Origin: Hymenopellis radicata
Lineage: Eukaryota > Basidiomycota > Agaricomycetes > Agaricales > Physalacriaceae
Direction of reading: 5' to 3'
Length of the DNA: 64,000 bases
Assembly: GCA_015501595.1 (NCBI GenBank)
Contig: JADNRX010000014.1
Coordinates: forward strand, 310,001 to 374,000
A program made the translations under genes and the position numbers. This document shows, piece after piece, positions 13,367 through 22,865 of this stretch (position 1 is the stretch's first letter; every line of letters starts with the position of its first letter). The notes below the pieces were generated by a model. The model was not told the DNA's origin. It made no database searches and saw only the letters and a program-made list of their open reading frames with translations.

Positions 13367-13547
13367 TTCAACCGTAGTCGCTGAGCATCGCGGCTTGCAG
13401 GGATGCTTGCTGGGGTGAGATGAAAAGCTAATGCAGCATGATGTGAGTTGCACTGGTTCTACGCTGAGTATGTTGCTCACTCGATGGCATTAGGTTCTTA
13501 GAGGGGTTGGAAGACTGGAATGAACCTCAGGTCACCTTCGGCTTAAG

Positions 13548-13555
13548 TATAAATA
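13548..13555 (+). promoter_or_regulatory. TATA box of the alginate-lyase-like gene
   Basis: A perfect TATAAATA lies about 190 bp upstream of the start codon of the secreted lyase-like enzyme. Most housekeeping genes in this window lack such a box. Its presence fits an inducible extracellular enzyme, which is inference from the motif and position. Confidence 0.5.
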
Positions 13556-13744
13556 CTCACGGGACGAATGCGGGGTCACTGGGGTGTGGGGTGCCGGTGA
13601 TCGACGGATTTTGCCGTGATGGTAAAAACGCGTCCATTCTTCCTTTCGTCGCTCATCTAAAACATCGCTACTGCTATTTCTCCAGGCCGGATCTTGGAAC
13701 CAACGAAACGCTCTCTACTGCTATTCTCTGTCTCCTTCTATTCT

Positions 13745-15909
13745 ATGTCTCGTATTATCCTTGCTCTCGCAGTTGTCTCGACTTTCATCGCTCCAACCTC
13801 AGGCAAGTCGCAGCGACCGGATTCCTCGGTCTGCCGTTTAATCAACGCTTAGCGGATCCGACCGACTGGGTCAATGTCAAGTACTTTACTGGCACGCTGG
13901 ATGCGAGCCATCAGAGTGGGACCCGAAATGCGGCACGCGCTATCATTCGAGGCGCGGACTCTGCGAACAAGGATGGCCCATATGGTAAGGCGCTCCAATG
14001 AGCATCACACTAGCTCATATGTCTTTAGCAATAGTGAATCCCGAAGGCGTGCTCCCGCCGAGTGGAGATCGCCATGATTACCTGAGCTGGGCTCCATAGT
14101 AAACGTCTTTCGAACAGGCTTGTGCAACTTGCTTACGATCATCCAGTCATTGGCCGGATTGTAACTGGTGTGGCGGAGGACGCAAATACATCTCGCCCAG
14201 TGGTAATGATACAAACGACGATTCCGAGATAGACTCGCCAAATAGCCCAACTTCACCCGATGGTTCCGACTACCAGACTGGCGATTCAAGTCTCGACGAC
14301 GATGCCAGTGCATGGCAGGAAGATTACGCTGAACAGGAAGTTGCTGATATCACCGAACGTCATCGTATATTGAATACCCGCCGACATCGCATGGTTCGAA
14401 AGAAACGAGAATTTGGGTCCTCCGGTTCTGAACCTCAAGACTCACTCCCAGAGCCGACAACATCGCTCGATTCTACGTTGCCAATCACCACCGATCCTAT
14501 TCCGCCTTCGCAGGTCACTCGCATGCCCCTAGTTTCAAGTACAACGCAACCTGTCGCTGGAACGCATGCCCCGGCACAAGCAGCAGTCAAATCATCTAAG
14601 AAGAAGAATCCTAGCTCATGCACGCCTTCGCCAACTACCTCAATGGCTCCCAGTGCGAGTAAGTCGTGCATATTTATTTTCTGTCTCGTCTGAGCGCATA
14701 TACAGCATGGACCACCTGCCCGTACGTCATTCGCGATGGCAAAGTTAACCCCGATGTTGGCACTCTTCGCGGTCCTGGTGCTATCAATAAATTTACCCAA
14801 CAAGCCATATACAACGTGATGGCGTACATTCTTACGAAATCCGATTCCTACGTTGAAGCCTTCGTCAAAGCAGTGGATGTCTTCTTTCTGAATCCAGAGA
14901 CGCAAATGAAGCCTAACATGAACTATGGACAAGTTTCTAGAGGTCCAGGACCAAAAGGCCGAGAAGGAACTTTTACTGGTTTTTTGGATGGACGTGGATT
15001 TGTCAAGGCGGTGAACGCGATCAAATTGCTCAAGGCTTTGAAGCACCGGAGCTGGACGAAGGCGCGCGACCAAAAGATACTTCAGTGGATGTCCGACTAT
15101 AACGACTGGGCTACAAACAGCGATATCGGAAAGAAATCACGGAGTCGCCCAAAGTTTGTGTTGTTTTACCGATGGAATTTGGCATTTAACTGTTGTCCAG
15201 CAACCACGGCACATTCTCCGCTGCTCAGATGGCCTCCACGAAAATGTTAGTTAACGATCCTGCTGGCGCGCGCAAGATCATCAAGGACTTCTTCGATCAC
15301 GAATTCCAGGATCAGATTGCAGCATCAGGAGAGCAACCTTTTGAAGCAGTTCGTACTCGTCCCTTCCATTATCGCTGCTTCAACTTGGAGGCTCTCATTG
15401 TAAGTTTCGAGCCTTTCGGATTTTGTTGGATGCTCATCACGCATACTTCTATTAAGACGTGTGCGAAAATTGCTGAAGAGCTCGGCCTTGACGCCTGGTC
15501 GATAAAATCAAAACACGGCTCTACGATCAAGGACGCAGTCGATTTCACAATGAGGGTCGATCCAAAGCAAGAAAAAGTCAGCGAGTTGGTTCCGCATGTT
15601 GTTTCTATTTTGAGGGCGTACGGGGATTCTGCTGGGACATATTCTGCGTGGTTGAAGAAAGCGATGGACGACTATCAAGACAAACCGTTCTGGCTCTATA
15701 ATCAAATCCCTCCACCGTCGAAGGTTTCGAGAAGGATGCCCATTATGAGGAGAGACGACCTAGAGAAACCGGAGCTGTTCAAATGTCCAGCAATTTTTGA
15801 CAATACGCCAGAGGTGGAGTTGGAGGATGGACTGTTTGTGACTTGCGATGAGCTAAGGCCGTTCTTCGAGAACAACCAAGAGTTGAACATGTCAAGTACG
15901 TACGTGTAG
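13745..15909 (+). CDS. Secreted alginate-lyase-fold polysaccharide lyase-like protein
   Basis: Probable extracellular enzyme of the alginate lyase (PF05426) alpha/alpha-barrel family that cleaves uronic-acid polysaccharides by beta-elimination. The N-terminus MSRIILALAVVSTFIAPTSG is a signal peptide. Later blocks: NPEGVLPPSGDRHDYLSWAP and YHWPDCNWCGGG, then an acidic Ser/Thr/Pro-rich linker. The catalytic half has TWTTCPYVIRDGKVNPDVGT, RGPGAINKFTQQAIYNVMAY, MNYGQVSRGPGPKGREGTFT, NNHGTFSAAQMASTKMLV and RTRPFHYRCFNLEAL. The Asn-Asn-His-Gly and Arg-Pro-Phe-His-Tyr clusters carry the expected catalytic polar residues. Introns lie at ~13984-14026, ~14098-14150, ~14660-14704, ~15155-15201 and ~15400-15459. 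The signal peptide and mature frame differ by one base at ~13816-13820 (CC run), read as a missing base. In a basidiomycete the substrate may be glucuronan-like rather than algal alginate (inference). Confidence 0.82.
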
Positions 15910-16084
15910 ATATTGCAGGTGGCTGCTTTAATTGTCCAGACCGATTCCGAACAAAATGAACAAAACATATGTCAACAGTATGACCTGAATGAGGTTACAG
16001 CACCGCCACAGAGTTAACACCCGCCGTCATCGTCCGCCACAGCGACCACTACTCCACCAATCCTGATAACTTTTCAATCTTGAA

Positions 16085-17072
16085 ATGGCGGAATCGGGCT
16101 CTTCAGCAGCGGACAAGTCTGTCCAGGTGAAATTGGTGCTCTTGGGTGAGTGACTGCCACCAGGCGCTCGACGGCTGGGCTCATTTTATATACCGACTGA
16201 CTCGTTATCTTTAGGTGAAGCGGCTGTTGGAAAGTCGTCGGTCGTCTTACGATTTGTGGGCATCATTTCCTCAATCCTGCGCCAATTCTAAGCTTCTGCG
16301 CTAGGTATCCAACGACTTCCAAGCCAATAAGGAGCCCACCATTGGCGCAGCATTCTTGACTCAAAAGTGCCGACTTGAAGATCGGGTGCTGCGGTATGAA
16401 ATCTGGGACACGGCAGGGCAGGAACGGTTTCATTCTCTGGCGGTGCGCTTTCATTTTCCTGGAGCGCACACGCAATCATCTGATGTTCGACCAGCCGATG
16501 TACTACCGCAATGCGCAGGCTGCAGTCGTCGTGTACGACATCACAAAGGCGTCTAGTTTAGAGAAAGCCAAGTCATGGGTCAAGGAGCTTCAGCGACAAG
16601 CCAACCCGAATATCGTTATCGCACTCGCCGGCAATAAACTGGATCTCGTCAACAATTCGTCTTCTTCAGCGGGCGTGGCATCATCAGAGTCCGAAGATGA
16701 AGCTGACGATGCCACTGCAACGCCGGGAGAGGCCCCTTCGCCTGGAGAAGGAGAAAGCCTGAGACAGGTACCCAGTGAAGAGGCCCAAGCATATGCTACC
16801 GAAGCCGGTTTACTGTTCTTCGAGACTAGTGCCAAGACTGGAGAGGGTGTCGTTGATTTGTTTACAGAGATTGGTAGATTCCATTTCTGTCTGTTTCGCG
16901 TTGTTTCTCAACCAGTTTTCCAGCGAGGAAGATTCCCATTGAACACATCTTGGCTTCCACACGGGGCGCAGCTGGCCGTCCTGGTGCAGGCGGTAATGGA
17001 GCAGGGGCCTCACGGCAAGCAGGCGTCAACTTAGAGGAGGGTGCCAAGTCGAAAGATGCTTGCAACTGTTAA
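16085..17072 (+). CDS. Rab5/Vps21-family small GTPase
   Basis: Early-endosome Rab that drives endosome fusion and vacuolar sorting. G1 [15 protein letters not shown] is built across an intron; switch I is [18 protein letters not shown]3 [16 protein letters not shown], then [19 protein letters not shown]4 [10 protein letters not shown] and G5 [12 protein letters not shown]. The C-terminus ends ..KDACNC, a CXC-type double prenylation site. Between G4 and the next helix there is an extra ~40 residue acidic Ser/Glu/Asp-rich insert (16660-16770). Introns at ~16146-16214, ~16256-16303, ~16441-16494 and ~16875-16923. All GTP-binding motifs are intact, so it should be an active GTPase. Confidence 0.93.
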
Positions 17073-17186
17073 TTTCTTACGACTAGATATCCTGTTTACT
17101 TACGACTCCTACTATGCTTTACTGTTTCTACATGTATCTGATTATATTACAAGGGACGTCTTTTTACATGGAGATGCGGTCAAAGC

Positions 17187-19167
17187 TCAACCTACATAGG
17201 GCGGAGGATGATTCACGTGTTCCTGTTCTGCCTCCCCATTTCCTGGTACGCCATAAGGCGGCGGTGCATGACCTTGTGTCTGGGGATTCTGTGGATTAAC
17301 AGGAGGTGCTGGGGACACAGGGCGCCGACCTAGAGGCTCTGGACTCGATGATGAATTGTGAGCATCGTGTAACCGAAAGTCCGAGTCGATGGATGGGGGC
17401 GGATCGGACGGATCATCCATAGCTGGTGGTGGAGGTGGTGGGTCGTGAGCAGACTCTTCCTGTTCAAAAACAAGACTAAGCGTCTCTATGGAGTGACCAG
17501 CCGCTGGGATATCGGCAAGTTGTGTAACATCGGTATCAAACGGCGCCATCTCAAGCGTCGGAGGTGGCGTCGACGATCGCTGGATATCTTCCGCGTGCCC
17601 ATCAAACTGATCTGACGCGACAAAACCAAAGAGAGAGCCCTCGCCTGCAACATCCATGGTATAAGCAGGTTGGGCAGACCCTGCCGTGTCCTCTGGGGGA
17701 ATTATAATTTCTGTCTCTGACTCGAGGAACGTTGGCAGTCCGGCTGATGTAGAAGCCTCGGCTGCTGAAAAGAAGAACGGTGGTGGCGCATCCCTTTCCT
17801 CAAAGGGAGGCGGAGCACCAAATCCTATCGCACTAGGGCCTGCTTCGCCTTCCGAATAATGAGGCGCGAAATCCGCATCCTCTAACCTGTTCGTCTTAGC
17901 CGGTGGCCGATCGTGTTTCTTTTGATACGCGGTATCAATAGATTGAGCAACTTCTGGTAGTGGCGCTGGTGGGGGAATTATATAAACGGGGATGGTTATC
18001 GTGTGGATATGCTCTGTATGCCGAGTAGTGTCGACCAAAGAAACAAGCACATTGAGGTTGAAGCTTATTGAATGGAGAAGGGTGGATTGGGAGATGGACG
18101 GGCATTCGGCATCACTATCAAAATGACCGTAGTCAGTGTTGGGTAAGTTGTCATGGTGTTCGGAGGGCGAGCCTAATGGCGATGCTTGATGTAGCACGAA
18201 ACGCAGCTGGAGGGGCTTCGCGGCATGGAAGCGACACGAAGCACCAGAACGCGCCAAGACCGTCTTGAACGTCGAGGAAGGGGAGGCCTCCCCTTCAATA
18301 AAATCTGACTTCGCCATTGTCGAAGACTCTGCGAAGGCCTCTTCCTCTTCTTCGCAGGATTGAGCCTTGTGGGGTATAGTGGTAGACGTATCCTCACTAT
18401 TTCCCTTTACGGTAACGACGCGTACAAACTCTGCACGAACGTTTCGTAGACGCAAACCCTGGTCCAGTACGACCTCCCGCTTTGGTGGAGGAATAGTTAC
18501 ATAGAGTGGAATCTCCTCGCCAGCCTTGAATGTGGCGCGGGGCACCTGGACATTCACTGTGATAGGATCCGTCAAGGAATACGTCTCTGGGGCGATGGGA
18601 ACTGTGTAGTCATGCGAACTATAGCGCCTTGTATGGACTGTGAGAGACTTGGATAGCGACGGCATTGAGTTATCGGTCGGGTGCAGAGTAACTATCAGAG
18701 AATGAGTAAGAGACGAGTTGGCAGTGCGAATGCACTGGGGTGAATCTGGCATGAGTGGGACTGCGAATAAGATGGATGATGGCAAGGTGGATACGCTGGA
18801 GAGCGAGCTGGAAAATAGAACGAGATCCGACTTTCCGAGTTCGATCTCTTGACCGTATGCGTGTTCCACAGTCCGCAAAGACATGGTTCTGCATCACGAA
18901 TAAGCACTGACATTGTCTGCACGACTCGAGCACATACATGCGATGCCAGCGACCCGGCTCAGCGCCTTTGATCTGGAGCTCGCCTTCGATCGCAGCACGC
19001 TCGCCCTCAGCGCCAAGATAGCCCTTTTGGAAATTTATGGCGTCGACAGTGGGAGAGATGAGTATCTGAGGTTCGGGCAGAGGATCCTGCTCGATGGAGG
19101 CCGTGGGGTCCTCCTGCGAGTATATTGGAGGTGGAATGGATTCGGCCATCGTCGCTGTTGTGGACAA
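17187..19167 (-). CDS. Arrestin-related trafficking adaptor (LDB19/ART-like) with PPxY motifs
   Basis: Likely alpha-arrestin that recruits an Rsp5/Nedd4 ubiquitin ligase to plasma-membrane cargo for endocytosis. Exon 1 (19167-~18944) has FQKGYLGAEGERAAIEGELQ, the start of an arrestin-like beta sandwich. The main exon continues MSLRTVEHAYGQEIELGKSD, then a second beta-rich block (LTDPITVNVQVPRATFKAGE, IPLYVTIPPPKREVVLDQGL) up to ~residue 340, and a long disordered Pro/Ser/Asp tail. The tail ends with two Nedd4-type PPxY motifs, HAPPPYGVP and NHPPPYVG. An acidic patch CEEEEEAFAE interrupts the core. A single ~50 nt intron splits it. An alternative start, MAESIPPP, lies 18 nt downstream. The ART assignment rests on the fold-like blocks plus PPxY context. 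Confidence 0.72.
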
Positions 19168-19170
19168 AGT

Positions 19171-19532
19171 TCAACGCTGTACGCAGCTCAGTTTCAGCCT
19201 TAATTGACTCCGGACAACAGCCGGGTTCACGTGCTTGACGCGATTGGAATCAATCAGGTTATACAGCTCGTCGCGTTCAGGCCGTCTCTTGGATATCGCA
19301 CTGAGGACGCGGGAAATTTCTGAAGAGGGCAGAGTGAGAGAATGACACAATAAGAACAGGACAGGAACGAAAGGCACTTGAATCTTCTTAGAAATCGGGC
19401 CGTATTCCGGCTTTCCCACCATTCTATTTGAACGTCTTGCAGACGTCCACTTGTCAACTTTGACTCCAGACGAACCCTCTGAAACTCCGCGCTAGCTTCA
19501 ATGCCCTCCAGCTGAGAGGTTATCTGTAACAA
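19171..19532 (-). pseudogene. 3' remnant of an unrecognised gene abutting a repeat island
   Basis: Two coding-like pieces in the minus direction: QLEGIEASAEFQRVRLESKL..RLQDVQIEW (coiled-coil-like), then after a plausible intron (~19378-19321) ISRVLSAISKRRPERDELYN..DSNRVKHVNPAVVRSQLR. There is no start codon or N-terminal part; upstream of ~19535 the sequence turns into GTACGG-rich repeat. The two pieces are also out of phase by one base. It may be a gene truncated by the repeat insertion, or the tail of a gene whose 5' exons I cannot read. Function unknown. Confidence 0.35.
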
Positions 19533-19544
19533 GTTGGCTTATTC

Positions 19545-20145
19545 TGGTACTCTCTTGATGGTACGAAGCCGTACGATACTGTACGGTTCACGCCTTGGTT
19601 TGTACGGTATGCCCGTACTGTACCGGAAGGCACCTCGACGCGCTCCTTACGGTTATGGGTCCGGTACGGCCAGAGGCTAGGGAGGCGAGGAGGGATGACG
19701 AGCATCTCCGTCATTCAACTCATTGCACAACCACACATAGCTGGACTTTGAGCAATTGGTAGGAAATCTGACCGTATTATAGGAGCGAATTTACCACTGG
19801 TGTAGCGTATATCATCCCATGTCTAAATTACGGCCACTTTTTCGACACCATGTCACCCGAGGTCATGCCATGTCATGCCATGTCACCCCATGTTCTCACT
19901 GGGCATGATCAGTGGGCACCTCAGTGTGCCCCTACCTGCCATCACCTTGTGTAACAACAACAACAACAACAACCTGGCCAATATGGTCCTTGCCCACGTC
20001 GCCCCATCGACCCGTATACGGTTTTGTACGGTAACCCAAAGCCGTCCCGTAACCGACTTGAAAATGGGATGCTGACTGGTACAGCCCGTAACCGGATACT
20101 ATACGGTAGTGGTGGAGACCCCTAACATTGGTACCTCTCATCGTT
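19545..20145. repeat. GTACGG/CCGTAC-rich repeat island (possible non-autonomous element)
   Basis: About 600 bp with clusters of GTACGG, CCGTAC, GGTAC and TACGGT words at both ends (19547-19672 and 20010-20135). They run in opposite orientations, and the middle is unrelated. The outer parts read TGGTAC..GTACGG on the left and CCGTAACC..ATACGG..TTGGTACC on the right, a loose inverted arrangement. The middle holds CATGTCA/CATGCCATGTCA tandem words (19850-19895) and an AAC microsatellite. No long open frame suggests a transposase, so a MITE-like or degraded repeat is the best guess. Confidence 0.5.
19953..19973 (+). repeat. (AAC)n microsatellite
   Basis: Seven AAC units in a row, inside the GTACGG repeat island and outside any gene. 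Confidence 0.9.
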
Positions 20146-20342
20146 TTGTGTCAAACACGAAGGCGCTGTAACTATGCTCCTCCCACAGGTGGTTCTAGAA
20201 TAAACATAGGAGCTCGCACCGGCTCAACGATAAGTTGATAGGAGGCTATTTGCCATACCTCTTTGAAATATCTGTTCTTTTAGGTCTCTGCCTTTTCAAC
20301 GTTTCAACTCTGACGTCCACTTTGCCTCCACTATTCTCTGCC

Positions 20343-21262
20343 ATGGTTTTCACTCCCCCCGCCAGCTTCGTCGTTCGTTCACGGGAGTATGGCGATGGGT
20401 CAGAGTACGATATGGAGTCCGACTCTCAGGTCATGCCCGACCACTACGTCAAGCGGCTATGGCGTCAAAGAGCTATGGCCAGCGCGGAAGGGCGCACGGT
20501 GCGTTAAATCCTCGAACTTGATTATTACATCCCTCATACTGGTCGATAAAGGTTCAATTCATCAACAAAGATTCGGTAGACCGAACTGTCTTATACTCCG
20601 CCGTCGGCAGTGAATCCGCCTTGCTGATCAAGAAAGGCGCTATAATCAAAGGTGGTGAAGAAGTCGCTCGTGTCGTTTGGGACTCAGAGAATAATCTCGA
20701 TCGGAGCAAGCGAGTGTTCAGTATTTGTGGACGTTGTACTGAGATTGACTGTCCCCTCAGAGTGTCACTGGAAAGCAAGACTGGACCGTTCAAGGAAATG
20801 CTCAAGAAAGGAGGATCCTTGTATGTTTCCTTTTGTACTCAATTTCATCCTAGTTGAAACGGTTTCTTTACAGTGCCTCGGCGTGCGTCTAACTTTCACC
20901 TGCCCCTCTTCGCTTCAATAATGTTGTAATCTAGGAGTCAGAGCCGTATCTTCGTTGGTCCCGATGGCCTTGATTACAAGTGGAAGGTCGTTCTAGAGGG
21001 CTCAAATCCCATCTTTCCTGAGGCTACTTTCCGGGACCTTCACCGAAAGGATATGAAACACCCACTTGCGACCACAGCTCGCCTCGTCAAACGAGATGGA
21101 GAGCCTTCGGTAAGTCAACTTTTAGTATTCGAGCTGTCATCTCAACTCTCGCTCTAGGATGAAACGTATCCTATTTACATTGCTCAAGATGCTCTATGGT
21201 TGGAATCCTGGATTGTCGCTACACTCATGATCCTCGAGACATGGGATAGACTCCAAGGATAA
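20343..21262 (+). CDS. DUF6593-like protein
   Basis: Unknown function; resembles the DUF6593 group common in Agaricomycetes, whose shape recalls tubby/scramblase-like sandwiches. Residues: MVFTPPASFVVRSREYGDGS, then VDRTVLYSAVGSESALLIKK, GGEEVARVVWDSENNLDRSK, the hallmark-like SRIFVGPDGLDYKWKVVLEG, and a C-terminal LWLESWIVATLMILETWDR typical of the family's end. Four exons; the clearest introns are 20500-20550 and ~20822-20936, the latter possibly two. The ATG sits in a CCATGG context. The family call is from pattern memory, so moderate confidence. Confidence 0.55.
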
Positions 21263-21421
21263 ATGGCAATGCCACCAGTCTATTTCTCTTGATTACTCTT
21301 ATTGTATAATGTACACCGGTGCTACTAGAACGTCTTTTAAGAAATATATCCGTTCCAAATACAAAGGAGGCACTCAAAAAATGTATCCGCTCGCATTATG
21401 AGCGGGATACGCAGCGCTTGA

Positions 21422-22510
21422 TCAGCGCCACAATTCCCCTACTGCACCGTCATCGTGAGCCACGACAAGCTCAATGTTACGCAAAGCGTCATAGTCGTGT
21501 ATGCTTCCCGCACCGTTCGCCATAGCCAACGTAAGTGCAGCAAGCGCCTTCTCCGACCGCGTAGAAGGGAGACCACACGAGTAAGATTGATGCAGTGAAG
21601 AAGGGAGTTGAGAGGGATTAGATGGGGGTGATAAGGTAGTTTGGGCGACATTATTTTGAGCAAAAGTAAGGTTTAAATGATCATCGTCGGATATATAAGA
21701 GGAAGCTGAAGACATGGTGGGGGACGAGCAGTGTTCACTGCTATCAGTGAAGGGCTGAGAGCTCGTTCCACTCATGGTGTTCACAGAGCCGGAGAGGGAA
21801 GAATTGGAACTTGTTGTCGGATGAAACGTGAATACCGCGGGTACATCTCCCGAAAATATATGGACATCGTTGTCCGCGTCCGACTCGTCTGCGTCGGAAG
21901 GGTATTTTTGCAGAGAGGATGTCCGTCTACCGCGCATACTCGTTTGTACGCGTGAGCGACTGCGTTCATAGTCACGCATACAACGAACGAAGCCCTCGCC
22001 GTTGTCGGCGACACTTCGATGGAGTTCGCGGTACGCTGCAGAGCGCACACTAGTAAGGTGGTCGTCAGGCTCGACATCAATCGGCGAGGGTGATCTATGA
22101 GACCGTCGGCGAGAGCGGGGATTGGATCGATTCGGGAAGAGATGAAAATCTGCGGACGTGGCGGGAAATGCAGGTGTGAATGGGGCGGTGACTGTTCTCG
22201 ACCGACGATTGAATACTACATCGTCCGGACTGTCACTCGAAGGCTGCAGGGCAAATATTCGATTAGTCTCCGTCGCCTGGGGGGATAAAAAGTGACTGAC
22301 CGAGTATTCTCGACGTCTGCGCTTGCTGCGCCAGTCTTCGACGTTCCATTTATAAGGCGAGCCCGAATCCGGTGAAGGCGAGTTAAAGGGATCATGAGGT
22401 TGGGCTCGTTTCGTTGAGCCGCGACGTGAAGTGTCCGTTGAACGGCGATGGATGGGCGATGATGCGGTCGATGCCGACTGAGAGCGCCTTCGATGGCCAA
22501 GCGTCTGCAT
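21422..22510 (-). CDS. Hypothetical Ser/Arg-rich protein, single exon, 362 aa
   Basis: I do not recognise this. One uninterrupted frame starts MQTLGHRRRSQSASTASSP and is Ser-, Arg- and Pro-rich throughout, so it is probably largely disordered. A central more conserved-looking piece reads VRSAAYRELHRSVADNGEGF / VRCMRDYERSRSRVQTSMRG. A tail segment, STRSEKALAALTLAMANGAG then SIHDYDALRNIELVVAHDDG, looks helical and may be a short interaction domain. The RSKRRRREY and RSRRRSHRS clusters could act as nuclear signals. Composition and isolation of the frame support a real gene; function cannot be inferred. Confidence 0.6.
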   Translation of the reverse strand: MQTLGHRRRSQSASTASSPIHRRSTDTSRRGSTKRAQPHDPFNSPSPDSGSPYKWNVEDWRSKRRRREYSVSHFLSPQATETNRIFALQPSSDSPDDVVFNRRSRTVTAPFTPAFPATSADFHLFPNRSNPRSRRRSHRSPSPIDVEPDDHLTSVRSAAYRELHRSVADNGEGFVRCMRDYERSRSRVQTSMRGRRTSSLQKYPSDADESDADNDVHIFSGDVPAVFTFHPTTSSNSSLSGSVNTMSGTSSQPFTDSSEHCSSPTMSSASSYISDDDHLNLTFAQNNVAQTTLSPPSNPSQLPSSLHQSYSCGLPSTRSEKALAALTLAMANGAGSIHDYDALRNIELVVAHDDGAVGELWR

Positions 22511-22865
22511 CGTGTATAACGCTAGGCGTTGCGTTAAACAGCGAGCAGAGGTGGTGGGGTAACGATGGATTAAATAAGGTTCTCGGCTTCTGTTCGATTG
22601 GCTTGTGGTACGTCATGAACCAAGCACCTGTACAGTTATCAAGAACAAAAATCAATTAAAATTTCGCTCTATTAATCTAGGTCTACTGCAAAAAGCACAA
22701 GCTGCAACCCTATATCTGGTCTTATGCAGGTAACTAATGCTGTTTCATCCGTTGACTCCTGCAACAGTCATAAGCGATCCGACCGTCAATTGAAGTCATA
22801 CCTTGTCGGGCCCACCGGACTTGCGTATATCCTGACTGACCAACTACACGCGTATCAGAGTACAA

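Noticed and set aside
19520..19714. 64-codon minus-strand frame in the repeat island
   Set aside because: It translates GTACGG repeat words and shows no protein character.
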